From positions 4,356,835-4,420,834 of the forward strand of contig OX638352.1 in the NCBI GenBank assembly GCA_951813545.1: a DNA stretch of 64,000 nt, written 5' to 3'. Positions 1-7,467 of this stretch are shown one piece after another. Each line of letters starts with the position of its first letter. Positions within the stretch are counted from its first letter, which is position 1. The translations under genes and the position numbers were made by a program. The notes beneath the pieces were generated by a model that worked only from the letters and a program-made list of their open reading frames with translations, ran no database searches and was not told the DNA's origin. The DNA is from an uncultured Poribacteria bacterium (GTDB lineage: Bacteria; Poribacteria; WGA-4E; WGA-3G).

Positions 1-9
1 TAGTATTAT

Positions 10-30
10 ACCTTATTTATAAGGTTTTTT
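10..30 (+). terminator. Rho-independent terminator of an upstream gene
   Basis: A perfect 6-bp stem (ACCTTA / TAAGGT) with a TTTA loop runs straight into six T residues. It would end a rightward gene lying outside the window. Confidence 0.6.
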
Positions 31-144
31 CAACGCAAAGCAACACAGAAGGACACGCCTACATCGCCGCGCTAAATCATGGGGTTTTGGCGTGAAGAAC
101 TGATAATATATCATAGCAGCTTCAAATGCAAGTGTTATTATTTT

Positions 145-390
145 TAGGACTTACGCAATTTTTCCATGAAACGCCACGTATTATACCAAATTCATTTGAT
201 TCATCATCTTCACATACCGCTCCGCTGGAGCGGAAGATGGCAAACTCCACGTGTACTATAGACATACCGCTCCGCTGGAGCGGAAGAGTGGAAAAAGCAC
301 TGGAAAAACGAGACGAATTACGTTAATTTGGTATTACACCACTGAGCGAGGTTAAGAAACCTCGCCAGCAAGGGGGCTGCGTAAGTCCTA
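145..390. mobile_element. MITE-like element, family A copy 1
   Basis: Perfect 12-bp terminal inverted repeats, AGGACTTACGCA (146-157) and TGCGTAAGTCCT (378-389), bound a non-coding segment of about 246 bp. Inside are two copies of a 25-bp segment centred on the palindrome CCGCTCCGCTGGAGCGG, a nested inverted repeat ATACCAAATT (183-192) / AATTTGGTAT (325-334), and a hairpin GCGAGGTT...AACCTCGC (346-365). The same termini bound a second element at 41831-41945. No transposase is encoded, so it would be non-autonomous. Confidence 0.65.
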
Positions 391-407
391 ATTTTTTGAA
401 GTTCCTG

Positions 408-436
408 TTGACTTTTTTATTTTTTAAAGGTATTCT
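408..436 (+). promoter_or_regulatory. Sigma-70-type promoter for the lectin-like gene
   Basis: TTGACT (408-413) and TATTCT (431-436) are separated by 17 bp, about 85 bp upstream of the start codon at 520. A short block (ATAATAGTGAGGAATG-like, from about 460) is repeated upstream of the next paralog at about 1328. Confidence 0.5.
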
Positions 437-519
437 ATTTACAAAATTCCCACTGTTGTAATAGTGAGGAATGGATTGGCAAATGTCTAAATTAGATTGA
501 CAAAGAAGGAGGAGAGACT

Positions 520-1200
520 ATGAGAACAGTTATCACAGTACCGAAATTAGCGGCATTAAGTCTCATTGTGCTTTTCGGTGTGGCACTTTCACTACCAACG
601 TACGCAGGTACCCAATTGTGGGATTTTGAGAAAAAGCACGATGACTGGAAAGTTGCCAATGGAAATTGGGAAATCAAAGGTGGAGTCTACCATGTAGACA
701 GGGGTGGAAGAGCTGAACACTCTCTCGTTGGTGAAGAGAAGTGGGACGACTACACCATTGAAGCAAAAGTCCGATTGGATGAGCACAATTGGGCAGGTAT
801 CGTTTTTCGAGCGCAGAGCGAAATGGAGTACTACGTCTATTACCTCAACGTTCCCAATAACATAGTAGAACTTTGGCGACACAAAAAAGGTGACTGGACT
901 GCCCGTGACAATATCGTGAAAACCCCTCCTGTTAAAGGGGACAAGATAGAAAACGGCAAATGGATTGATATGAAGGTCGTCGTTGAAGGCAATGAATTTG
1001 CAGTGTATCTCAACGGTAAACTTCAGGCTGAGAATAAAGATGATGTCTACAAAACCGGTCAAGTCGGTGTGTGGGCATGGGAAACCGAGGCAAGTTTTGA
1101 TGATTTCACCGTTAGCGGCGATAATATCAAGGATACCCTTGCTGTTGACCCACATCGGAAATTAGCAACCACATGGGCGCGTCTCAAACGAGTTTACTAA
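520..1200 (+). CDS. Secreted LamG/DUF1080-like lectin-fold protein, paralog 1
   Basis: A 226-residue protein with a Sec signal peptide (about residues 1-29, ending at TYA). It is followed by one concanavalin-like beta-sandwich domain with W-D-F-E, W-K-V-A-N-G and W-A-G-I-V-F-R-A motifs, resembling LamG or 3-keto-disaccharide hydrolase (DUF1080) domains that bind glycans. A strong Shine-Dalgarno (AAGGAGGAGAG) precedes the ATG. It is the first of three tandem paralogs; paralog 2 is nearly identical, so the duplication is recent. The C-terminus carries the tail KLATTWARLKRVY, shared in form with five other secreted proteins in this window. A carbohydrate-binding role is inferred from the fold; no catalytic residues were recognised. 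Confidence 0.8.
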   Translation: MRTVITVPKLAALSLIVLFGVALSLPTYAGTQLWDFEKKHDDWKVANGNWEIKGGVYHVDRGGRAEHSLVGEEKWDDYTIEAKVRLDEHNWAGIVFRAQSEMEYYVYYLNVPNNIVELWRHKKGDWTARDNIVKTPPVKGDKIENGKWIDMKVVVEGNEFAVYLNGKLQAENKDDVYKTGQVGVWAWETEASFDDFTVSGDNIKDTLAVDPHRKLATTWARLKRVY

Positions 1201-1392
1201 TTTTTTAGAGTTCCACCTCAGGCGTTTTCTGTGTGAAACCGCGTTGAAACTTTTGAGGCAATTTTAATAATTTGTGCCTGTAGGCGCGCTTGGGCGTTTT
1301 CAAAGTGCGTCTACAGATAGATTGTCATAATAGTGAGGAATGTTTTGACGCGTTCCGAAACTATAATTGATGGAAGGCAATAAGGAAAGAAT

Positions 1393-2073
1393 ATGAGAAT
1401 ATCTATCAGATTGCCGAAATTAGCGGCATTGGGTTTAATTGTGCTCTTCGGTTTAGCATTTTCACTACCAACGTACGCAGGTACTCAATTGTGGGATTTT
1501 GAGGAAAAACACGATGACTGGAAAGTTGCCAACGGAGAGTGGGAAATCAAGGGCGGGATCTACCATGTTGACAGGGGTGGACAAGCTGAACACACACTCG
1601 TTGGTGAAGAGGACTGGGATAATTACACCATTGAGGCGAAAGTTCGATTAGACGCCGGCAATTGGGCAGGTATCGTTTTTCGCGCCGAAAGCGAGATGGA
1701 ATACTACGTCTATTATCTCAACGTCCCGAATAACAAAACTGAACTCTGGCGACACAAAAAGGGTGGCTGGGCTGCCCGAGACAACGTCGCGCAAATCCCA
1801 GCTGTCGAAAAGGTCCAGATAAAGAACGAGGAATGGATTGATATGAAGGTAGTCGTTGAGGGTGGTGAATTTGAGATCCATCTCAACGGGAAACTTCAGG
1901 GTGAGCATAAAGATGATACCTACAAAACCGGTAAAATTGGTGTGTGGGCATGGGAAACCGAGGCGAGTTTTGATGACGTTACGGTTACCGGTGACAATAT
2001 CGTGGATACCCTTGCTGTTGACCCGAATCGCAAATTAGCAACCACATGGGCGCGTCTCAAACGGGTTTACTAA
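1393..2073 (+). CDS. Secreted LamG/DUF1080-like lectin-fold protein, paralog 2
   Basis: 226 residues, collinear with and highly similar to the protein from 520-1200, including the signal peptide (ends TYA), the W-A-G-I-V-F-R-A core and the tail KLATTWARLKRVY. The intergenic region is also partly duplicated: both genes are preceded by an ATAATAGTGAGGAATG block and followed by an imperfect GCCTC...GAGGC hairpin. The duplication unit therefore included flanking regulatory DNA. The likely role is an extracytoplasmic glycan-binding or surface protein. The substrate cannot be read from sequence. Confidence 0.8.
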   Translation: MRISIRLPKLAALGLIVLFGLAFSLPTYAGTQLWDFEEKHDDWKVANGEWEIKGGIYHVDRGGQAEHTLVGEEDWDNYTIEAKVRLDAGNWAGIVFRAESEMEYYVYYLNVPNNKTELWRHKKGGWAARDNVAQIPAVEKVQIKNEEWIDMKVVVEGGEFEIHLNGKLQGEHKDDTYKTGKIGVWAWETEASFDDVTVTGDNIVDTLAVDPNRKLATTWARLKRVY

Positions 2074-2089
2074 TTTTCTGTAAGATTCA

Positions 2090-2135
2090 GCCTCAAAAGT
2101 TTCTACGTGAGAACCTCGTTGAAAACTTTTGAGGC
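2090..2135 (+). terminator. Long hairpin after the lectin-like paralog
   Basis: GCCTCAAAAGTTT (2090-2102) pairs perfectly with AAACTTTTGAGGC (2123-2135). It starts 16 bp after a stop codon. It lacks a strong T-run, so it may act as a transcript-stabilising or weak terminator structure. A decayed version follows the first paralog at about 1216-1260. Confidence 0.45.
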
Positions 2136-2225
2136 AACTTTAATTTCTGCCTATAAGCACATTTGAGCGTTCTCAAAGCGTGCCTCCGGGCAGATTATCA
2201 AGTATAATAAAAAAGGAACAAAATT

Positions 2226-2891
2226 ATGAAATATTTGTTTTCAGCTGTTGTAAGTTGTTGCCTCATACTCGCGGCATCTTTCGCTTTTGCGGGCGAACAG
2301 ACATGGTCATTTGAAGCAGATGCGGATGAGTGGGCACCTGCTAACGGTGATTGGAGCGTCGAAGATGGCACTTATAAACTTGCTAAAGGTGGTAGAGCCG
2401 AGCACTCCCTCATCGGTGACGTTGGATGGGAAGATTACACAGTCGAAGCCAAAGTTCGGCTTGATGACGGCAATTGGGCAGGCGTTGTCTTTCGCGCCCA
2501 AAGCGAGATGGAATACTATGTCTACTATCTCAACGTTCCGAATAACAAGACAGAGCTTTGGCGCCATAAGGAAGGCGCATGGGACGCTCGTGACAAGATC
2601 GGCGAACTCGCAGGGAAGAACATCACCGTTGCGAACGGCGAATGGTTTGACATGCAAGTCGTCGTGGAAGGTACTTCAATGAAACTCTGGATTAACGGTG
2701 AAGACCAGGGTGAACTCGTTGATGACACCGGTGCCGGATACGCCGCTGGTCAAGCCGGTGTGTGGGCATGGGAAACCGCCGCGAGTTTTGATGATGTCAC
2801 GGTCTCCGGCGATGCTATTGCCGGGCTTACCCCAGTGGAGCCACAAGATAAATTGGCTACCACGTGGGGTCGCCTCAAACAACGTTTTTAA
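2226..2891 (+). CDS. Secreted LamG/DUF1080-like lectin-fold protein, paralog 3
   Basis: 221 residues, with a different signal peptide (about residues 1-22, ending FAFA) but the same single beta-sandwich domain as its two upstream neighbours (W-A-G-V-V-F-R-A and E-M-E-Y-Y-V-Y-Y-L-N-V conserved). It is more diverged than paralogs 1 and 2 are from each other, so it is the older duplicate. It ends in the same tail type (KLATTWGRLKQRF). A purine-rich ribosome-binding site (AAAAAAGGAAC) precedes the ATG. A binding or surface role is inferred; no catalytic signature was seen. Confidence 0.8.
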   Translation: MKYLFSAVVSCCLILAASFAFAGEQTWSFEADADEWAPANGDWSVEDGTYKLAKGGRAEHSLIGDVGWEDYTVEAKVRLDDGNWAGVVFRAQSEMEYYVYYLNVPNNKTELWRHKEGAWDARDKIGELAGKNITVANGEWFDMQVVVEGTSMKLWINGEDQGELVDDTGAGYAAGQAGVWAWETAASFDDVTVSGDAIAGLTPVEPQDKLATTWGRLKQRF

Positions 2892-2926
2892 GTGGTAGTT
2901 TCGTTTCATCGCTGGGACGGTAGCAA

Positions 2927-4771
2927 GTGGTACGGAAACTTTCCTATTACACAGTTGCGTTGGTGGTACTCGTAGGGTACCACCTTACCTTCTGGCAGGT
3001 TCCAGACGCGTTCTGCCAAGAAACAGGTGCTGCAGACATCACAGCGCGGATTCGTGCATATAAGACGCAATTGGCTGCAGATGGCACTCAGGTCGGAATT
3101 CGTCTGCAACTCGCAAAAGTGTATCTCCAAATTGAGGCTTACGCCGAATCGGTTGATGAATATCTACAGGTGATAACAACTGTAGAAACAGACACAGGTT
3201 CGGGAACCCTTTCGACCTCGCCCAATTCAGGTCTTCCGGCTGCTTACTACGGTTTAGGGTTGGCATATACTGGGCTTGAAAAGTTTGAGGATGCTATAAC
3301 AGCGTACCAACGCGCAATTGCCTATGCTCCCGATTGGGCTTATACCCATGCTGCATTAGGGAGTGCTTACGCCAGTACACACCGCTACGCCAACGCACTT
3401 GACGCTTACAAAGTCGCGGTCGCGTTAGATTCAGACGATAAGATGATTCATCATCAAATCGGGAATGTTTATAGTAAACGTGCGGAACACGCAGCAGCTA
3501 TCCGGCATCAGCTACGAGCAATCGCTATCGCACCGCAATTCGCAGCTGCACACTATCAATTAGGACTTCTCTACGCACAAGAAAAACGGTGGACTGACGC
3601 TATCAACGCTTATCGCACGGCGTACGCGAACGATCCGGCACTCGTTGAGGCACTCTATAATCTGGCACAGGCGTATCTCCGTACCGGAGATACCGCAGCC
3701 GCGCGTGAGCAGATGGCACTCTTTGAGGAACGGAAAGCCACACTCACACCGTTGCACGAGTTGCGTGGCGCACTACAGCGGACACAAGGCACAGCTGAAC
3801 GTGCGCAGATTCTCACGAATATCGGTAGATTTTACCTCAAAGACGGGCACTACGAGAAAGCAGTCTCGGAGTACCAAAAAGCAATCGGGATGGATCCACA
3901 ACTCGTATCTGCCTATAATGGTATCGGTGTTGCTTATACAATGCTTGAGAGATATGAAGATGCCGTAACTGCACAACAGAAGGCACTGGAAATTCAACCG
4001 AATTTCACGAAGGCACACGCAGGGCTTGGTTTAGCATATTTCAGGCAGAATGCATTGGAATCCGCACTGGAACATTACCGGCGCGCAGTCGCGTTGGATC
4101 CCCAATTTTTAGAGGCACATCTAAAGATTGCGATGATTTTGCTGGATCGAAAGCACTACGTGGAAGCTACCAACGCGTATCTCACGGTTATCTCCATGAG
4201 TCCGGACGATGCCGAGGCATATTACAATTTGGGCTTATGTTACGCGTATCAGGCAAAAAATGACAACGATACATCAAAATCCGCCAAGGATTTGACAACT
4301 GCAGCATTGGCAGCACTTGAAAAAGCGGTTGAGCTTTCGGTATCTGACTTTGGTGATTTGAGTAAGACAGAACAATTACCTGCTCAGCCACCGTTTTTGA
4401 CTGAGACTTATTATCTTATCGGTGAACTTCAAGCGAGTGAAGGCAATTTTAGCGCAGCGGAGAAGGCTTACTTAGCATCCGGTTTGCCGAAGGCATATCA
4501 TGCGCTTGCCCAGTTAAGCGCGAGATTCGCGACCCAACACAAAGAGAATACCAAACGCGGTTTAGAAACGGCGCGGCGTTATGCCCAAAAGGCGGTTCAT
4601 TTGGATCCGAACATCGCCAGTTATTACAACACACTCGCACTCATTGAATTCCGGCGCGGCGATTATCAGCAAGCCGAACAGGCGATCCGAAAGGCATTGG
4701 AACTTGAACCGAAAAACCCTAACTATCAGCAAGGACTAAAACAGATTTCTGGTAAATTGACAGCAGACTAA
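2927..4771 (+). CDS. Secreted or periplasmic TPR-repeat protein
   Basis: A 614-residue protein starting at GTG, 35 bp after the previous stop, with a hydrophobic export signal (about residues 8-30). Almost all of the rest is tetratricopeptide repeats: repeated A-Y-Y-x-L-G-x-A-Y, E-D-A-I-x-A-Y-x-x-A-I-x-x-x-P units from about residue 100 to 600, interrupted by a less regular stretch near residues 240-290. TPR arrays form superhelical scaffolds for protein-protein contacts; the partner is unknown. The short gap suggests it may be read through from the lectin-like genes. No enzymatic domain was seen. Confidence 0.85.
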   Translation: MVRKLSYYTVALVVLVGYHLTFWQVPDAFCQETGAADITARIRAYKTQLAADGTQVGIRLQLAKVYLQIEAYAESVDEYLQVITTVETDTGSGTLSTSPNSGLPAAYYGLGLAYTGLEKFEDAITAYQRAIAYAPDWAYTHAALGSAYASTHRYANALDAYKVAVALDSDDKMIHHQIGNVYSKRAEHAAAIRHQLRAIAIAPQFAAAHYQLGLLYAQEKRWTDAINAYRTAYANDPALVEALYNLAQAYLRTGDTAAAREQMALFEERKATLTPLHELRGALQRTQGTAERAQILTNIGRFYLKDGHYEKAVSEYQKAIGMDPQLVSAYNGIGVAYTMLERYEDAVTAQQKALEIQPNFTKAHAGLGLAYFRQNALESALEHYRRAVALDPQFLEAHLKIAMILLDRKHYVEATNAYLTVISMSPDDAEAYYNLGLCYAYQAKNDNDTSKSAKDLTTAALAALEKAVELSVSDFGDLSKTEQLPAQPPFLTETYYLIGELQASEGNFSAAEKAYLASGLPKAYHALAQLSARFATQHKENTKRGLETARRYAQKAVHLDPNIASYYNTLALIEFRRGDYQQAEQAIRKALELEPKNPNYQQGLKQISGKLTAD

Positions 4772-4831
4772 GCAATACAGCACCACGCCAAACAATTATG
4801 GATCACCCGCAATAAAACAGAAAGGATGCAC

Positions 4832-6277
4832 ATGGCATACAATAGCCTCGCAGAGTTTGTGAAAGCCTTGGATCGCGCAGGCGAACTCAAACGCATCAAA
4901 ACGACTGTATCACCGGATCTCGAAATTGCCGAAATCACCGATCGCGTGAGTAAAGCAGAGGGTCCCGCCCTTCTGTTTGAAAAAGTTGAAGGCAGCCGGA
5001 TGCCGCTCCTTATCAATACTTACGGCTCTTATGAACGGATGGCGATGGCACTTGGTGTTGATGATCTCGGACAGGTCGCATCCGAAATTGAGAGTATGAT
5101 TAAATTGGATGCCCCTGATACCCTCCTCGATAAAATGAAAATCCTCCGGATGCTGTCCCAACTGGCGAACTTTCCACCGAAGACAGTCAAAAAAGGTGCC
5201 TGTCAAGAGGTTGTTCTGACCGGTGAGGAGGCATCTTTAGATGTCCTACCACTCATTAAATGCTGGCCCCTTGATGCGGATAAATACATCACCTTACCCC
5301 AAGTTTTTACACATAGTCTCAAAACCGGTCAACGAAATGTCGGAACTTATCGTTTACAGAAGATAAACCCGCACGCCTTAGCGATGCATTGGCAAATTCA
5401 CCACGATGGTGCTTCACATCATCGAGAATATCGACAAGCCGGAGAGCAGATGCCTGTGGCAATAGCACTCGGTGGTGATCCGGTGATGTCTTACATCGGC
5501 ACGGCACCGCTTCCGTCTGGAATTGATGAACTCCTGTTTGCAGGGTTTCTCCGAAAGTCGAATGTTGAGATGGTGCCTGCCAAGACGATTGATATGCTTG
5601 TGCCTGCAGATGCGGACATTGTGATTGAAGGATACATTGAGCCAGATGAGACCTGCATAGAGGGACCCTTCGGGGATCATACGGGTTTTTATTCCTTGGC
5701 AGATGAGTATCCGCTCCTTCACATCACAGCAATTACGCATCGTAAAAACCCCATCTATCAGACGATCATCGTTGGCAAACCGCCAATGGAGGATTGCTAC
5801 ATGGGCAAGGCGACTGAGCGAATCTTTATGCCGCTGATTAAGACGCAGCTGCCGGAACTCGTTGATATGAATCTACCGTTGTTTGGTGTATTCCATAATT
5901 TCGCCTTGATTTCTATTGACAAACGCTATCCGTATCATGCCAAGAAGATTATGCACAGTTTCTGGGGACTTGGGCAGCTGATGTTCAGTAAAATCATCAT
6001 CGTTGTTGATAAAGACGTTGACGTTCAGAACGTCGAAGAGGTGCTTTTCTACGTTGGAAGCAATGTTGATCCAAAACGGGATGTGACAATCGTCGAGGGA
6101 CCTGTTGATGTGTTGGATCATGCGTCCCCACTTATGGGTGCCGGGTCTAAGATGGGTATTGATGCCACAACGAAGTGGGCAGAAGAAGGATATGAACGTG
6201 AATGGCCTCAGGAAATTGAGATGTCTGACGAGGTAATTGCGTTAGTTGATGAGAAATGGAAGAAATATGGGTTTTGA
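4832..6277 (+). CDS. UbiD-family prenyl-FMN decarboxylase
   Basis: About 481 residues. It shows the UbiD hallmark segments N-V-G-T-Y-R-x-Q, H-W-Q-I-H-H-D-G and E-G-P-F-G-D-H-T-G-F-Y (about residue 275), which form the prenylated-FMN and metal site and supply the catalytic glutamates. I chose the ATG at 4832 because AAAGG sits 7 bp upstream; an ATG at 4826 directly abuts it. UbiD enzymes decarboxylate aromatic or alpha,beta-unsaturated acids. Since the window also encodes MqnE and MqnA, a role in the late futalosine menaquinone pathway (an MqnL-like decarboxylase) is possible but unproven. No UbiX-like prenyltransferase gene is nearby. Confidence 0.88.
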   Translation: MAYNSLAEFVKALDRAGELKRIKTTVSPDLEIAEITDRVSKAEGPALLFEKVEGSRMPLLINTYGSYERMAMALGVDDLGQVASEIESMIKLDAPDTLLDKMKILRMLSQLANFPPKTVKKGACQEVVLTGEEASLDVLPLIKCWPLDADKYITLPQVFTHSLKTGQRNVGTYRLQKINPHALAMHWQIHHDGASHHREYRQAGEQMPVAIALGGDPVMSYIGTAPLPSGIDELLFAGFLRKSNVEMVPAKTIDMLVPADADIVIEGYIEPDETCIEGPFGDHTGFYSLADEYPLLHITAITHRKNPIYQTIIVGKPPMEDCYMGKATERIFMPLIKTQLPELVDMNLPLFGVFHNFALISIDKRYPYHAKKIMHSFWGLGQLMFSKIIIVVDKDVDVQNVEEVLFYVGSNVDPKRDVTIVEGPVDVLDHASPLMGAGSKMGIDATTKWAEEGYEREWPQEIEMSDEVIALVDEKWKKYGF

Positions 6278-6378
6278 GGAATAGGATTTAGATAGGCATC
6301 GGGGATACAAATCCCTCCAACAATGAAACCTTCTCACAATCAAAATCCGTTCCACAATGAAAAGTTAGGAGCAGAACG

Positions 6379-7449
6379 ATGAAAGAAACGATTTACGATG
6401 TCGCAGTCATTGGCGCGGGACCTGCTGGCACGCAAGCAGCCGTCTCAGCGAGCCATCAGATGCGTCATGTGCTTGTACTGCACTCAGGAAAAGTCAGTTT
6501 TAGTCGGGGTCGCGCGTATTGGTCGAAGTCGGTAGAGATTGAAGATGCACCCGTCTTTCCGGGTATCATCGGTCCCAATTTTGCCAAAGAGCTTATGAAG
6601 TGGATGGAGAGCCGACCTGTCGTTGATTTCATGCTCGGATCGGAGAAACGGAAAACTGGAATTGACATACGCGACGGATTGGCACAAAAACTCACAAGGA
6701 ACGGTGATCTCTTTGAACTCGAAGCATCCACAAAAACACTCAAACAAAATACACCTTTAGAGACAGCCCTTTTTAAATCTCGCACCGTCGTTGTTGCCGC
6801 TGGGTTTGATGACAAGTGGCCCGATATTGAATTTGAAGCCGATGCAGCGCGATTGTATAAGCAGTATGCGACGGTTTTTCGTTATGCAGGTAACCGAAAG
6901 GGATGGCACGTCTGCATCCGTTGCGATGGGCATTTGCATGTGAATGAACATCTGGCGATTCTCGGTGTCGGCGACTATATCTATGAGGCAGCGATCGGCG
7001 CGCAAGACTTTACAGATAAAATTACGATCCTAACGAACGGTAGACCGCACGGTATGTCACCGTCTGTACTGGAACAGGTAAAGGCACGTAAAATTAATAT
7101 CATTGAAACAAAAATTAAACGGCACATTGGTGAAAAAACAAACTTATTGGGATTTGAGATGATTGATGGGAGCGAGTTATTTTTCCACGGTTTCCTCGTT
7201 GATGAAGGGTTAATCCCAAATACAAAGTTTCTTGAAGGATGGGACTACCAGAAAGATGAGGAAGGCTTGATTGTCGCAAACGAGGATATGCAGATGCTGG
7301 ACAGCAATGGAGATCCGATTCCTGGGCTGTTTGCTGCCGGGGACATCATCTCTGGTGAGCGGAACCTGATTGCAACGGCGTTCGCACTCGGACAGGAGGC
7401 GGGTTTGTCAGCATCAGACTCCTTGCGTCAGTGGCATTTTCCGGATTAG
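6379..7449 (+). CDS. Thioredoxin reductase-like FAD/NAD(P)-dependent oxidoreductase
   Basis: 356 residues. The N-terminal GAGPAGTQAA dinucleotide-binding motif (from residue 12), a redox-active C-I-R-C-D-G motif (Cys179, Cys182) at the position used by low-molecular-weight thioredoxin reductases, and a late G-L-F-A-A-G-D-I FAD motif identify the family. The spacing between motifs is longer than in canonical TrxB (about 310-330 residues), so the substrate could be a thioredoxin-like protein other than thioredoxin. A clear AGGAG ribosome-binding site lies upstream. polA starts 18 bp after its stop codon, suggesting co-transcription. Confidence 0.82.
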   Translation: MKETIYDVAVIGAGPAGTQAAVSASHQMRHVLVLHSGKVSFSRGRAYWSKSVEIEDAPVFPGIIGPNFAKELMKWMESRPVVDFMLGSEKRKTGIDIRDGLAQKLTRNGDLFELEASTKTLKQNTPLETALFKSRTVVVAAGFDDKWPDIEFEADAARLYKQYATVFRYAGNRKGWHVCIRCDGHLHVNEHLAILGVGDYIYEAAIGAQDFTDKITILTNGRPHGMSPSVLEQVKARKINIIETKIKRHIGEKTNLLGFEMIDGSELFFHGFLVDEGLIPNTKFLEGWDYQKDEEGLIVANEDMQMLDSNGDPIPGLFAAGDIISGERNLIATAFALGQEAGLSASDSLRQWHFPD

Positions 7450-7467
7450 GAGGCATTCATAGAAATA

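Noticed and set aside
592..1155. Long antisense ORFs opposite the lectin-like genes, and similar ones opposite the WD40 genes (for example 45449-46843, 53652-54215)
   Set aside because: They mirror conserved codons of real genes on the other strand and recur only because the sense repeats recur.
1345..1367. TTGACG and TATAAT before the second lectin-like gene
   Set aside because: The spacer is only 11 bp, too short for a sigma-70 promoter.
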